A DNA stretch of 56,946 nucleotides from Aneurinibacillus tyrosinisolvens (GCF_001015055.1 NZ_BBWZ01000031.1:1-56946); one strand, 5' to 3'; numbered from the stretch's first letter, positions 1 to 8,591 are shown. Notes: generated from the letters alone by a model not told the origin. Program-made: numbers and translations.

Positions 1-1122
1 TATGTTCTGTTGATTGCGGCTCTTAAATTCTTCCCGGTACGCGGCAATCTCCTGTTGGAGCGCCTCATTCTGCCGTCCGTTAGGCAGAAGTTTCTTCGCT
101 ACGCGGTTCAACACGGTCAGCGCCTGTTTCAAATCCGCCACTGCGCCGATGTCCACCGGATAATTTCTTCCGATTTCGTTCGGGTCAATGTCAATGTGAA
201 TGAGTTTGGTCGGCGGGAAATTGAAAGTATACGCCGGCTCCCATGAACTGGAATCGGCTTCCGCAAAACGAGTGCCCAGCGCGAAAATATAATCGGCCTG
301 CTTGCACTGGTCATTGATGAATTTCGTGCCCCAGAACCCCGTCATGCCAAGGGTGAAAGGATGGTCATCCGAAACGGCCCCTTTTCCCATGAGCGAATAG
401 GCAACCGGAATGCTGAGATGGTCGACGAATTCCCTTAGTTCTTTGGAAGCGTCGGCCAGCATAATCCCGCCCCCTACATAAAGAAGCGGATGTTCAGCCT
501 TCACCAGCGTTTCAATGATGCGGGTGGCCGTTTCGTCATCAATGGATGGTTTGTGCAGGGTTTTCGTATGGTGAGCCAGCTTCTCAAATAAAGCGACCTC
601 CACCTCTTTCGAGAAAAGATCCATCGGGACCGAAACCAGCACAGGACCCGGTCTTCCGCTTTCCGCTAACTGGAACGCCTTCTCGATAATTTCCGGAAAC
701 AAATCCGCCCGTTCCACACGCCAGGCCCGCTTGACAAACGGGCGGTAGATTTCAAACTGGGAAGCATCGGCGTGCAGATTGATTTCCTGGTGCGGGTGTT
801 TTCCGTAATAATGGGTGGGAACATCCCCGGCAATAACCACCATCGGAACGGAATCCAGCGCGGCGTTGGCGACCCCTGTGGCTGCATTCGTTAATCCAGG
901 GCCTAAGTGACTTAAGACAACGGCCGTCTGCTTTTTCGCCCGGGCATAGCCATCCGCCATATGCGCCGCGATTTGTTCATGCCGGACATTGATAAATTGA
1001 ATGGAGCTATTCTCCAGGGCAGACAGTACGGCAATATTGGTATGTCCGCACAGGCCAAAGATATGTTCAACCCCTCTGTTTTCGAGGTATTTTACCAGTT
1101 GGTGAGAAATCAAATCTTTCAT
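1..1122 (-). CDS. Thiamine-diphosphate-dependent enzyme, acetolactate synthase-like (partial, C-terminus beyond window)
   Basis: The frame is open from the ATG at 1122 to the window edge, giving 374 residues of a TPP enzyme. A strong AGGAGG lies just upstream. The PYR domain is clear: the RHEQIAAHMADGYA segment carries the conserved glutamate that activates TPP, followed by GPGLTNA and a VSVPMDL block. The central nucleotide-binding-like domain follows (LLYVGGGIML, IDIDPNEIGRNYP). The GDG...N TPP-binding domain is not in the window. The family includes acetolactate synthase, glyoxylate carboligase, sulfoacetaldehyde acetyltransferase and IolD; the substrate cannot be assigned from this part. 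A cre-like site sits upstream, so carbon catabolite control is plausible. The LysR gene upstream is in the same orientation but separated by a terminator. Confidence 0.85.
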   Translation of the reverse strand, partial: MKDLISHQLVKYLENRGVEHIFGLCGHTNIAVLSALENSSIQFINVRHEQIAAHMADGYARAKKQTAVVLSHLGPGLTNAATGVANAALDSVPMVVIAGDVPTHYYGKHPHQEINLHADASQFEIYRPFVKRAWRVERADLFPEIIEKAFQLAESGRPGPVLVSVPMDLFSKEVEVALFEKLAHHTKTLHKPSIDDETATRIIETLVKAEHPLLYVGGGIMLADASKELREFVDHLSIPVAYSLMGKGAVSDDHPFTLGMTGFWGTKFINDQCKQADYIFALGTRFAEADSSSWEPAYTFNFPPTKLIHIDIDPNEIGRNYPVDIGAVADLKQALTVLNRVAKKLLPNGRQNEALQQEIAAYREEFKSRNQQNI

Positions 1123-1169
1123 TTTCCATCCTCCTTAAAGTTTAAAATGATGTTTCCATCATCTTGCGA

Positions 1170-1184
1170 GAGAGCGCTTTCAAA
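1170..1184 (-). promoter_or_regulatory. Putative CcpA cre site
   Basis: On the minus strand the sequence reads TTTGAAAGCGCTCTC, a good match to the Bacillus cre consensus (WTGNAANCGNWNNCW). It lies about 50 bp upstream of the start of the TPP enzyme, where CcpA would repress. Confidence 0.55.
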
Positions 1185-1259
1185 CAAGCTTTTTTAACTT
1201 TTTTAATTGTTTCTTCTTATCTGAATTATAATTTGTTTTAATCTATTTATAAAATGAAT

Positions 1260-1284
1260 AAAAATCATCGAATCGATGATTTTT
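1260..1284. terminator. Bidirectional hairpin terminator
   Basis: Perfect 11-bp stem (AAAAATCATCG / CGATGATTTTT) with a 3-nt loop and T-runs on both strands, just after the LysR stop codon. Confidence 0.75.
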
Positions 1285-1296
1285 AGTAATGGTTAT

Positions 1297-2181
1297 CTAT
1301 GTGAATTGAACTCTCGTTTCCTTTACAAAATTCTTAAAACGTACAAAAGCGGGTGACATGTACCCGTTCGATCGCCAGGCCATTTGTATCACTCTTCTAC
1401 ATTGAGGTTCCCTTATGTGAAGAAGTGAAATTTTTGTCATATCAAGACCTGGCAGGAATGGAATAAGGGCAACTCCAAAGTTAGCGGCTACCAGCCCGGC
1501 GATCATCGTATCTTCTGAACCTTCGAAGTACACTTCAGGTTGGAATCCCGCTCTTCGGCATAATTTATCAATAACCTCACGCAATCCCGTTTCATGTTTA
1601 TAATGGACAAAGGGCTCATGCGCCACCTCGCTCAAATCAACCTCCTTCTTATCTGCCAGGTGGTGGTCTTTCGGAACAATCAGAAATAGTTCCTCGTTAA
1701 TTACCGGAACCGTACTTATATTTTCCATCTCTTCATTGGGGGAACAAAATCCGAGATCGATTTCTCCGGATTCTAGTTGATTCACGATTTTCCTGGTTGC
1801 ATCTTGAGTCAATTGAAACTGTATGCCTGGGTACTGTTCTCGAAATGCACTAATTAAATCGGGTACGAAGCTTTTTCCTAATGTGTAAATGAACGCAAGT
1901 GATATGGTTCCACGGAATGGGTCTACCATATCCTGAAGCTCTTGTTTAGCTAAAGTCATTTCCATCATGGCTCGATTTACATGTTTAAGGAAAGCTTCCC
2001 CGTATCGATTTAAAATCACGCCACGGATTTTCCGTTCAAACAACGGAACCCCTAGTTCCTCCTCCAGCCGGGCAATCGACCGGCTTAGTGCTGATTGCGT
2101 AAGAGCCAGTTCATCTGCTGCTTTGGTAAAGTTCTGAACTTTGGTTAATTTTCGAAAATATTCAAGCTGATGCCACTCCAA
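1297..2181 (-). CDS. LysR-family transcriptional regulator
   Basis: A 294-residue protein of normal LysR length. The N-terminal winged helix-turn-helix is typical (MEWHQLEYFRKL, FTKAADELALTQSALSRSIARLEEELGVPLFER). A substrate-binding domain follows from about residue 90 with the usual effector-fold segments (GTISLAFIYTLG, DLGFCSPNE, VAANFGVALIPFLPG). The product would act as a tetramer on DNA near its own gene. Its likely targets are the downstream TPP enzyme or a gene beyond the window. The effector is unknown. A terminator after the stop suggests it is transcribed alone. Confidence 0.92.
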   Translation of the reverse strand: MEWHQLEYFRKLTKVQNFTKAADELALTQSALSRSIARLEEELGVPLFERKIRGVILNRYGEAFLKHVNRAMMEMTLAKQELQDMVDPFRGTISLAFIYTLGKSFVPDLISAFREQYPGIQFQLTQDATRKIVNQLESGEIDLGFCSPNEEMENISTVPVINEELFLIVPKDHHLADKKEVDLSEVAHEPFVHYKHETGLREVIDKLCRRAGFQPEVYFEGSEDTMIAGLVAANFGVALIPFLPGLDMTKISLLHIREPQCRRVIQMAWRSNGYMSPAFVRFKNFVKETRVQFT

Positions 2182-2281
2182 TTAGAATCTCCCCCTCACC
2201 ATATCGCATCAAGTTTTAAATGGATACTTTCTTAATGTCTCGTGCAGGAGGTATCTGTTCCCATCATAAAAATAAAATAGC

Positions 2282-2330
2282 AAAAGGCTCGGTATCCCTA
2301 TCCTATCGATAGAAATGCTGAGCCTTTTTG
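2282..2330 (-). terminator. Hairpin terminator
   Basis: Inverted repeat AAAAGGCTC...GAGCCTTTT followed by T-rich sequence. It would end transcription coming from the 2.3-2.6 kb segment. Confidence 0.5.
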
Positions 2331-2570
2331 AAAGTGCGGATACAACAAACTTAACCGATACCTCCCCGCATTTTTATACCGACAATTAGTGTCTTGATGC
2401 ACGCCCGGTATATCGTTTCGGTTCGGACCGTACATATGCGAATTAAGCGTATTGTTGGTACAGAACGTTTCATATACATGGTGTTCGCATTCAGCATCCG
2501 CGTCAACCAGGACAAGAATTTCACCCTCTTCAGTTTGATTGATCGTGGCACTTCGCTGATCTGGGTGGAC
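2298..2570 (-). pseudogene. Unrecognised open frame without a start codon
   Basis: Minus-strand frame of 91 codons reading VHPDQRSATINQTEEGEI, then a natural-looking acidic stretch with Cys and His residues (DADAECEHHVYETFC, CRYKNAGRY). It has no ATG, GTG or TTG near the AAAGGAGAAGGG sequence upstream, so it is either a decayed gene or chance. The residue composition looks more protein-like than the overlapping GTG-started frame (73 aa, very basic). I do not recognise a family. Confidence 0.25.
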
Positions 2571-2600
2571 ACCCTCCCTCTACCCTTCTCCTTTTATCTT

Positions 2601-2634
2601 TAAACAAGCCATTGAGAATAGGATGGCTTGTTTA
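2601..2634 (-). terminator. Terminator of the M50-like protease gene
   Basis: Perfect 12-bp inverted repeat TAAACAAGCCAT / ATGGCTTGTTTA with a 10-nt loop. It overlaps the stop codon of the upstream minus-strand gene. Confidence 0.7.
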
Positions 2635-3321
2635 TTGCGGGAGAGCCGTATAAATTCGTTCCTCTTCTACCTTTCCCTGTCTTGAATAAATAAGGAGCCG
2701 GCTGGGTTTATTCTTCTCCGCCATATCTTCGGCTAAATGAATCGCTTTGCCTTTCTGTGAACACACATCAATGGTATCGCGCCCATGCTTTTTCTTGAAA
2801 ATCCATTGATTGTGTGCTTCGTCCTTTGCAACAATATAAACCGTCTCCCTTTCACCGCTCGACCTGTTTCGCAGCAGATTCAAAATGACCTTTCCATCAC
2901 TGTAGCTGCCATCCGGATAGCCCATAGGAAAAACGGCGAAGAACACAAAGTAAAAGGAAAAATAGACAAATTGATAATACAGCGTCTCGTTTGCAAGCAC
3001 ATGATGCCGCACCAGCAGTTCAACGGCCAGAGCCGAAATGCTATTAAATACAATGCCGCCAGAATAGACGAGGATATTCGTAAAGCGGTTGTTATACCGT
3101 AGCCTTTCGTAATGGCATATTCCATACCAAAAATAATATTCTCGAATCTCAAGAGCCCCTATTTTACATACGACATCGCCTGATCCAAGCACCACCTTAA
3201 TGTTTTTCCCGCCCAGAACCTTTGCGAAAAACACATGGCCGGCTTCATGCAACAAGGTAACAACCGGAAGAACGACAAAAAAAGCAGTTAGAAACTTCAT
3301 GACGTCGGAGAGACCAAACAT
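2632..3321 (-). CDS. M50-type membrane zinc metalloprotease-like protein
   Basis: The ATG at 3321 is chosen because AGGAGG lies 8 nt before it; the frame extends 22 codons further without a better site. The first membrane helix carries TLLHEAGH, an HExxH zinc motif, and a later helix ends in YPDGSYSDG, which may supply the third ligand as in site-2 proteases. Three to four hydrophobic segments lie in residues 1-150, followed by a soluble tail of about 80 residues. The family cleaves substrates within membranes, for example in sporulation signalling, but this member's target is unknown. Confidence 0.7.
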   Translation of the reverse strand: MFGLSDVMKFLTAFFVVLPVVTLLHEAGHVFFAKVLGGKNIKVVLGSGDVVCKIGALEIREYYFWYGICHYERLRYNNRFTNILVYSGGIVFNSISALAVELLVRHHVLANETLYYQFVYFSFYFVFFAVFPMGYPDGSYSDGKVILNLLRNRSSGERETVYIVAKDEAHNQWIFKKKHGRDTIDVCSQKGKAIHLAEDMAEKNKPSRLLIYSRQGKVEEERIYTALPQ

Positions 3322-3568
3322 CGTATTCCCCTCCTTTGGTTTCCTATACTGTTTTAGCAATTCCTCGGGAGGCTGCGGGTGAAACACCTTTTTTCATTTT
3401 GATTTCATTTATTTATTAAACTTACAAGTTTTACCGGTTTATTCTGAGAAGAACTACACGTTATAGTAACACTAAAGAATCTTGTTACATAAAGGTGGAA
3501 CCAAACTCACGAAAAGGATGTGTAACCGGTGAAAATTCGCTTATGTGCCCGTCGCAAACCGTTCATCG

Positions 3569-3715
3569 ATGAAAGAACAGAAACAGCACAAAATGAAAAA
3601 AGACCCCATATCCTGTCGCCCGGTCTCCCAAATAGCAGGGCCCGAACAAAAGGACTTCAGTGCGATGCTGAATCGTATACGTAAAAAAGTCATGAAAAGG
3701 ATTTTGAAAAGCTGA
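3569..3715 (+). CDS. Small basic protein, hypothetical
   Basis: A 48-residue frame from the ATG at 3569 (MKEQKQHKMKKDPISC...), rich in Lys and ending RKKVMKRILKS. A GTG 24 nt upstream could be an alternative start. It lies 26 nt before the LSm-like gene and could be co-transcribed with it. The ribosome site is weak. No family recognised. Confidence 0.3.
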   Translation: MKEQKQHKMKKDPISCRPVSQIAGPEQKDFSAMLNRIRKKVMKRILKS

Positions 3716-3741
3716 ACAACCAATATAAAGGGGGAAAAGGA

Positions 3742-4008
3742 ATGAAAAACTCCGATTCAAACCATTCGATTCTAAATGGATGTAAAGAGAATATTTCCAG
3801 ATATGTAAAAATAAAAACAAGAGATAATCAGATATATGAAGGCTATATTACCAATGTGGACCACGAGAATGTTCACCTGGCTATTCCAAAGATAAAAAAC
3901 CTGGTAGCAAAACTCTACCCTTATTCTTTTCCACCAAAATGCTTTAAACAAGTCGTATTGCCTTTACTATCTGTGGTTAGCGTTTTATCCATTAATTACT
4001 TTATATAA
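3742..4008 (+). CDS. Small LSm-like (SH3-like barrel) Bacillales protein
   Basis: 88 residues with a GGGGAAAAGGA ribosome site. Residues 18-50 (ISRYVKIKTRDNQIYEGYITNVDHENVHLAIP) have the bent-sheet pattern of LSm-like small proteins. The C-terminus (PKCFKQVVLPLLSVVSVLSINYFI) is a basic then hydrophobic tail, as in a group of small Bacillales proteins. The protein at 33844-34140 has a similar layout. Function unknown; the tail suggests membrane or spore-surface association. Confidence 0.6.
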   Translation: MKNSDSNHSILNGCKENISRYVKIKTRDNQIYEGYITNVDHENVHLAIPKIKNLVAKLYPYSFPPKCFKQVVLPLLSVVSVLSINYFI

Positions 4009-4022
4009 AAACGTGGAAAAAA

Positions 4023-4076
4023 GCCAAAAAGGAGAGGATTCAGATCCCGTCTAATCCTGTCCTTTCTGGCCCTTTT
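4023..4076 (+). terminator. Imperfect terminator after the LSm-like gene
   Basis: Inverted repeat GCCAAAAAGGAGAGGATT / AATCCTGTCCTTTCTGGC with mismatches, followed by CCTTTT. Confidence 0.55.
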
Positions 4077-4157
4077 ACATAGATGGCAGATGAATCGATA
4101 TCCATAATGTGATTTGCTTGTACATTTATTCTCTACCGAGTTCCCATTCATGAAATC

Positions 4158-4185
4158 GCCACCAGGCGCAGAGGTGGCTGTTTTT
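4158..4185 (+). terminator. Hairpin terminator
   Basis: GCCACC / GGTGGC stem with a 9-nt loop followed by TGTTTTT. No gene ends immediately before it, so it may be a second terminator for the unit ending at 4008. The rest of 4077-4336 shows no gene. Confidence 0.55.
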
Positions 4186-4336
4186 CATTTCGCAAACCAC
4201 CGGCCGTTGATTAAATTTGGTTTGATAGGTAGGAGCCAGACCTTTATAGATGTAAAATTCAGTTATTTACAGCGTTCACTAAAAACATGATAATAATGAA
4301 AGAAAATTAAATCTAATTAGGAAAGGAGGAAGAAAC

Positions 4337-4537
4337 ATGTCCTTTGCTGATTTTAGTGATATTAATATGATTTGCTGTGAATTATGTGAGGAAGAAGGGG
4401 AAAAGAGTAGAAAGGATCCAGGGGAGATAACACCTTTCCCGATTTACAGCCAACGTCAAGTGAATAAATCCTCTCTGTTTTTTGAAAATCAACATGATTA
4501 TCTTTCGTACGATCCGGGTATCAAGATAACCTACTAG
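4337..4537 (+). CDS. Small hypothetical protein
   Basis: 66 residues preceded by a strong AAAGGAGG 8 nt before the ATG, which is the main support. It has an acidic Cys cluster (MICCELCEEEGE) and no membrane segment. No family recognised. The 4540-4825 stretch after it holds no supported gene. Confidence 0.45.
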   Translation: MSFADFSDINMICCELCEEEGEKSRKDPGEITPFPIYSQRQVNKSSLFFENQHDYLSYDPGIKITY

Positions 4538-4825
4538 ATATATAAAGGAGTCCACTTCCTTTACCTTTATGAATGAGAAAGGCACTGAAAACAAATTGGT
4601 TATCGATTCGCTTACGTCTTAGGCTCACCTCTTCATGGTGTTATAGAACGAAACGGCTCCACCTTGCTTAACAAAAACGGTTATAAAATGACATTTACAA
4701 TCCATTTTAAAATTTAAGGTTTACCTAATGGAATTTCCTTTTTATTTAGCCGATGAATCTACGATTCGTATAACTCCCCACAATAGGACCGTAACAATGA
4801 CCATAAAGTTTTAAAAAAGACAGTA

Positions 4826-4859
4826 GAAAACCTCATGTGAATAACCACATGAGGTTTTC
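4826..4859. terminator. Bidirectional terminator
   Basis: Perfect 14-bp stem GAAAACCTCATGTG / CACATGAGGTTTTC with a 6-nt loop. It lies between the convergent small plus-strand gene and the PspA operon. Confidence 0.8.
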
Positions 4860-4898
4860 CTTTGCTTCAGATAGCGAATCGATACACAAGCCGGGGAG

Positions 4899-5570
4899 TT
4901 AAACGGTTTCCTTTTGGGTACCCTTTAATTTTTCTAACTCCTTTTCCACTTCTTGTTGCAGGACAGGGTCAAACGAAAAAGTATGAATGTCTTGTGGATG
5001 ATGGAGGAGCCGGTTGCTGGCCTCTACTTCTGCTTCCAGCAGTAAGACACGTTCTTCGGCACAAGCAAAGCCTTTGGCGATGTTATCTGTATTGAAGGAG
5101 ACCACCATATGATTCATTTGCTTAATCGATTGAGCCACGTTGGCTCTTGAAAGTAAAAGGAGTCTTCTGTTTTGCAGTTCACTATACTTGTCTTTTAGCT
5201 CGTTTACCTTTTCAACCAGGCTCTTTGTCTGGTTTATAATAGTTTCATATTGTTCCTTATACAGGTTTAGGGTTTTCTCCTGGTTTATTTTTTCTTGTAA
5301 CGCCATTTTGGCAATGGGTTCTTCCCCCTTATCGACAGCCAGTTTTGCCTGGCGCTCCCTTTTCGCAATGATTGCGTGTGTATCCGCGATTAACGCCATT
5401 TGTTTCTTCTCAAGAAAGAGTTGATGAGCATACGCTTGCTGCCCTTTACTGACTTCTTCCTCCATTTCCCGCATCGATTGATTCAACATGCTAATCGGAT
5501 CCTCCACTTTATCAAGCAGATCGTGTACCTCATTCATTGTAATGTTCTTAATTCGTTTAAAAATTCCCAT
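4899..5570 (-). CDS. PspA/IM30 (LiaH-like) phage-shock protein
   Basis: 223 residues from the ATG at 5570, chosen for the AAGGAGG before it. Starts MGIFKRIKNITMNEVHDLLDKVEDP, the amphipathic N-terminus and first helix of PspA/IM30 proteins. Long coiled-coil helices run through residues 25-190 (EKKQMALIADTHAIIAKRERQAKLAVDKGEEPIA...). These proteins form large oligomers at the cytoplasmic membrane and protect it under envelope stress. The upstream gene encodes a small membrane protein and ends 1 nt before this start, so the two are translated as a pair. Confidence 0.9.
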   Translation of the reverse strand: MGIFKRIKNITMNEVHDLLDKVEDPISMLNQSMREMEEEVSKGQQAYAHQLFLEKKQMALIADTHAIIAKRERQAKLAVDKGEEPIAKMALQEKINQEKTLNLYKEQYETIINQTKSLVEKVNELKDKYSELQNRRLLLLSRANVAQSIKQMNHMVVSFNTDNIAKGFACAEERVLLLEAEVEASNRLLHHPQDIHTFSFDPVLQQEVEKELEKLKGTQKETV

Positions 5571-5571
5571 C

Positions 5572-6048
5572 TTATTCTTCCTCCTTATGATTTTTTTGGT
5601 TTGTTTGCTTTTTTTCCCATTCATCCAAGAAATCCGGCTGGTTCTGGTTTACGGTATAGACCGGATAAGAAATCGGCGTATCGATGATGGATTGGGTAAA
5701 CGGATGCATTGTTCTTCTTTTTCGCACCCATCTGATTAAAACAACAAGGGCAGCTAATCCAAAAACAAAGGATATAGCAGGTTCAATGAAGTGGAATCCT
5801 CCCTCATGATGCTCACGCATCGCATGGTCTCCATGCTGGTGTCCATACATTGAATAATCTCCACGTCCTGGATTATTTCCTTGTACAACCGGGCTTTGGT
5901 TATCATTGTAATTTGAGTTTATTATAGGCGGGGCATACCCCCTCTCATGAAAACCATCTCCCAATGTATTTACAGCAAAGGCGATGGCTGCCAGGATTAA
6001 GAGTGTAGTTAAAATCCATGGTAAGCCTTTCCTTAGTTTTGCTTTCAT
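5572..6048 (-). CDS. Two-helix membrane protein, partner of PspA
   Basis: 158 residues with AGAGGAGG before the ATG. A hydrophobic segment at residues 10-27 (WILTTLLILAAIAFAV) and a second at about 88-107 (AISFVFGLAALVVLIRWVRKRR) enclose an extracytoplasmic loop rich in His, Asn and Gly (YGHQHGDHAMREHHEGGFH). The His-rich loop could bind metal. The cytoplasmic tail is about 50 residues. It is the first gene of a two-gene unit with pspA, 1 nt apart, so a role in recruiting PspA to the membrane is a reasonable inference. No known family symbol recognised. Confidence 0.75.
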   Translation of the reverse strand: MKAKLRKGLPWILTTLLILAAIAFAVNTLGDGFHERGYAPPIINSNYNDNQSPVVQGNNPGRGDYSMYGHQHGDHAMREHHEGGFHFIEPAISFVFGLAALVVLIRWVRKRRTMHPFTQSIIDTPISYPVYTVNQNQPDFLDEWEKKQTNQKNHKEEE

Positions 6049-6186
6049 CTGTTAGCCTCCTCTTCCTTGTCCTTCTGACAGATTTGAGTATAGAGAAGAA
6101 AAGTGAAAAAACGGTGAAAACGAAGTAGGCCGTAAAGGTGTTCCCTTTCCCTAATGAGCTCCTATGATCCATTTAACATAAAATAA

Positions 6187-6214
6187 AAACAGACCCTAAA
6201 ATTAGGGTCTGTTT
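6187..6214 (-). terminator. Terminator of the cold-shock gene
   Basis: Perfect stem AAACAGACCCTAA / TTAGGGTCTGTTT with a 2-nt A-rich loop, immediately after the csp stop codon. Confidence 0.8.
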
Positions 6215-6227
6215 ACTGTTTTGTTCC

Positions 6228-6428
6228 TTATACTTTACGTACGTTTGTTGCTTGGGGTCCGCGTTGACCTTTTTCAACGTCAAATTCAACTTCTTGACCT
6301 TCATCTAATGATTTGTACCCTTCGCCTTGGATGGCTGAAAAGTGAACGAATACATCCTCTCCACCTTCACGCTCAATGAATCCAAAGCCTTTTTCACCGT
6401 TAAACCATTTTACTTTTCCACGTTCCAT
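6228..6428 (-). CDS. Cold-shock protein (CspA/CspB family)
   Basis: 66 residues, full family length: [21 protein letters not shown] carries RNP1 (KGFGFIE) and VFVHFSAI carries RNP2. Single-stranded nucleic-acid binding OB fold, acting as an RNA chaperone and antiterminator. TAGGAGG precedes the ATG. The 5' leader upstream is AT-rich and about 200 bp long. Very similar to B. subtilis CspB and CspD; which ortholog it is cannot be told here. Confidence 0.96.
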   Translation of the reverse strand: MERGKVKWFNGEKGFGFIEREGGEDVFVHFSAIQGEGYKSLDEGQEVEFDVEKGQRGPQATNVRKV

Positions 6429-6635
6429 TTAAATTGCCTCCTAATTATATAAAAAATAAATTTTTCAAATATTCCTTATTCATTATAGCAAAGATAAACA
6501 CTTTTTGTAAACTTGAATCGGTATATCTAACCTCTTGAATAAAACAAGTTCAAATTGCCCGTTAGTCAACAAACTAATTTAATAATAGGGGGGTATTTTT
6601 CAAATCATTCTTATATTAATCGCTTCAACACAACT

Positions 6636-6908
6636 CTATCTTTTTTTTCTAGGACCTAAAATTAATTTGATTGCTGTTCTTTTTTCATCATTAATTAAAA
6701 CATCTGCAAATGCAGGAACAAAAACTAGGTCAACACCGGTGGGAGCTACGAATCCTCTTGCGATCGCAATGGCCTTAACCGCTTGATTTAAAGCACCCGC
6801 TCCAATTACTTGAATTTCCACATTACCACTTTCTCTTAATGTGCCTGCAATTGCACCTGCAACCGAATTTGGATTTGATTTTGATGATACTTTTATTACA
6901 TTACCCAT
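6636..6908 (-). CDS. spoVS: Stage V sporulation protein S (SpoVS)
   Basis: 90 residues from the ATG at 6908, supported by AGGGGGAA 9 nt upstream; a longer frame starts 19 codons earlier without a site. The sequence (MGNVIKVSSKSNPNSVAGAIAGTLRE, GAGALNQAVKAIAIARGFVAP, ERTAIKLI-like end) matches SpoVS almost throughout. SpoVS is an Alba-like small protein needed for spore coat and cortex assembly and affects septation. It appears monocistronic. Confidence 0.95.
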   Translation of the reverse strand: MGNVIKVSSKSNPNSVAGAIAGTLRESGNVEIQVIGAGALNQAVKAIAIARGFVAPTGVDLVFVPAFADVLINDEKRTAIKLILGPRKKR

Positions 6909-6991
6909 ATAAATTGTTCCCCCTATATGTGAATTTTTATTCTCTGCGATAAGTTTAAGCAGCATATTAACTAAATTTTTGGAGGTCCTTC

Positions 6992-7084
6992 ATGAACACA
7001 GGTACAGTAAAATAGTTTAATGCAGACAAATTGGCGATTAGAAGTGCAAAATTGTATTCAGTCTATTCTGATTTTTTTAAATAA
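6992..7084 (+). pseudogene. Cold-shock protein fragment with Trp-to-stop change
   Basis: TTTTGGAGG precedes an ATG that reads MNTGTVK, stop, FNADK. This is the start of a CspA-family protein with the invariant Trp codon replaced by TAG. Similarity ends after FNADK and the frame runs to 7084 with unrelated sequence. A truncated second csp gene copy is the best reading. Confidence 0.5.
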
Positions 7085-7130
7085 AATCGATTTATTATCA
7101 AGTTCTAAAGAATCGTTTAGCCTGTCATTT

Positions 7131-7610
7131 TTAGTCATCAAAGTCTTCATTTAAAAAATCAATGGCCTGATTTTCAGTGAATCCTTTGACTAACGCGAGT
7201 TCACTAATTAAAATGTTCTTCGCACTGTTCAGCATTTTTTTTTCATTTGGATTAAGTTTTTTTGTTTTGTTCCTACACATTAAATCACGGATCACTTCAG
7301 CGCCTTCTTGTATATCACCTGTTTTCATTTTAGCTATGTGTAGGCGATACCTTTGACTCCATGGAAGTGATTGATCGGATTCCCCATGATGGAAAATAAA
7401 TAATGCCTTCTCCAATGTAGGCATATCAACAACCAGGCGTATGCCTACATCTGATGCTTTCCCCATAGGAACCAGTACTTGCATATTACCAATGGGCATT
7501 TTTATGACATAGTATTGCTGCTTCTCTCCCAGGATTTCCTTTTCTTCTGTGGCTTCAATTACACCTGCACCATGCATTGGATAAACAATCTTGTCACCAA
7601 CTTGGAACAA
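7131..7610 (-). CDS. CarD-family transcriptional regulator (CdnL/TRCF N-terminal domain)
   Basis: 159 residues from a TTG start at 7610; TGGAGGT lies 7 nt upstream, while the GTG three codons earlier overlaps that ribosome site. The N-terminal 60 residues (FQVGDKIVYPMHGAGVIEATEEKEILGE) form the Tudor-like domain that binds the RNA polymerase beta subunit. The helical C-terminal domain follows (LPWSQRYRLHIAKMKTGDIQEGAEVIRDL). CarD proteins stabilise promoter open complexes, notably at rRNA promoters. A nearly identical but frameshifted copy lies at 8592-9072 on the other strand. Confidence 0.9.
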   Translation of the reverse strand: MFQVGDKIVYPMHGAGVIEATEEKEILGEKQQYYVIKMPIGNMQVLVPMGKASDVGIRLVVDMPTLEKALFIFHHGESDQSLPWSQRYRLHIAKMKTGDIQEGAEVIRDLMCRNKTKKLNPNEKKMLNSAKNILISELALVKGFTENQAIDFLNEDFDD

Positions 7611-7886
7611 AAAATCCACCTCCAGTAAGTCTCTTCTTTAAGGATACCACACATAAGTTATAATAGAAAATTTTAAATGTTATCATAAATAAATAAGTGA
7701 AGTCAAGAATTTTTTAGGAATAAATATCGATTTATGTGTAGAAATATGTAAACATAAAAGTGAGGATAAAAGAACTGGTTAATTAATTGATTGATACAAT
7801 TTTTGAATAATAGTTTGTTTTTAAGGAAACAATAAGTTGCTAATGTATTGCGTTATTGGAAAAATATGACAAACGGAGTTGCTATC

Positions 7887-8135
7887 GTGAGGGCTATAAC
7901 AATCAATGAACAACAATTTGAAGTAACAGATGAACAATTTCAACTCATTACCTCTCCTCGTAACCGTAATAAATGCATGCAAGCAATCAAAGATTTGGGA
8001 GCGAAAGGTAAATCATCCAAAGGAAAGAAATTACAGGTAAAAGGCGTTCCATTTAAAGAGGTTAGTTATTTTACTTATGAAATAGAATATGATGGAGAAT
8101 TCCAAAAGAGTGTATTTGAATGGCCTGAAGATTAG
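7887..8135 (+). CDS. Hypothetical small protein
   Basis: 82 residues from a GTG at 7887, which has GGAG 8 nt before it; an ATG 13 codons upstream has no site. Sequence begins VRAITINEQQFEVTDEQFQLI with a mixed alpha/beta pattern and an aromatic, acidic end (FEWPED). Lies between the two CarD copies. No family recognised. Confidence 0.5.
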   Translation: MRAITINEQQFEVTDEQFQLITSPRNRNKCMQAIKDLGAKGKSSKGKKLQVKGVPFKEVSYFTYEIEYDGEFQKSVFEWPED

Positions 8136-8186
8136 AATGGAATTATGCTTAGAGATATGACATACACCTTTTATGACAAATAAAAA

Positions 8187-8206
8187 AGACCGTTTTTACA
8201 CGGTCT
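8187..8206 (-). terminator. Terminator of the SASP gene
   Basis: Stem GACCGT / ACGGTC followed on the minus strand by CTTTTTTATTT, directly after the SASP stop. Confidence 0.75.
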
Positions 8207-8213
8207 CTCCTGG

Positions 8214-8399
8214 CTAACGCTGACGCATTTCGAGCTCAGCCAATCTGATCAACCTCTTGACCATTTCTCCACCAACTGAACCATTTGCACGGGCTGTCTG
8301 GTCTGCTCCTAATTCAACACCGAATTCCTGAGCGATTTCATTCTTCAGCATATCAAGTGCAGCTTCGCTTCCTGGCACTAATAGTTTGTTACGTGGCAT
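8214..8399 (-). CDS. Alpha/beta-type small acid-soluble spore protein (SASP)
   Basis: 61 residues from the ATG at 8399 with AAAGGA before it. [51 protein letters not shown] is the standard alpha/beta SASP. Its two conserved segments include the GPR protease site region (EFGVELG) and [12 protein letters not shown]. These proteins coat spore DNA, protect it from UV and heat, and are degraded at germination. Normally transcribed by sigma-G in the forespore; I cannot assign that promoter here. Confidence 0.96.
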   Translation of the reverse strand: MPRNKLLVPGSEAALDMLKNEIAQEFGVELGADQTARANGSVGGEMVKRLIRLAELEMRQR

Positions 8400-8591
8400 G
8401 AAATCAGTCCTTTCAGTCAATCTAACTTAGTATGCGCTAAAAAAACAGATGTTATTCGAGGAAGTTATTTGGGTAAATGTAGTTTTTAATGAGTAATTAT
8501 GAAATTGATTCATCTATGGTATTATTTTATTTTAATAATTTATCTCCTAAATGGTATCCTAGGAAAGGGTATTCTATTGGAGGTGGATTTT

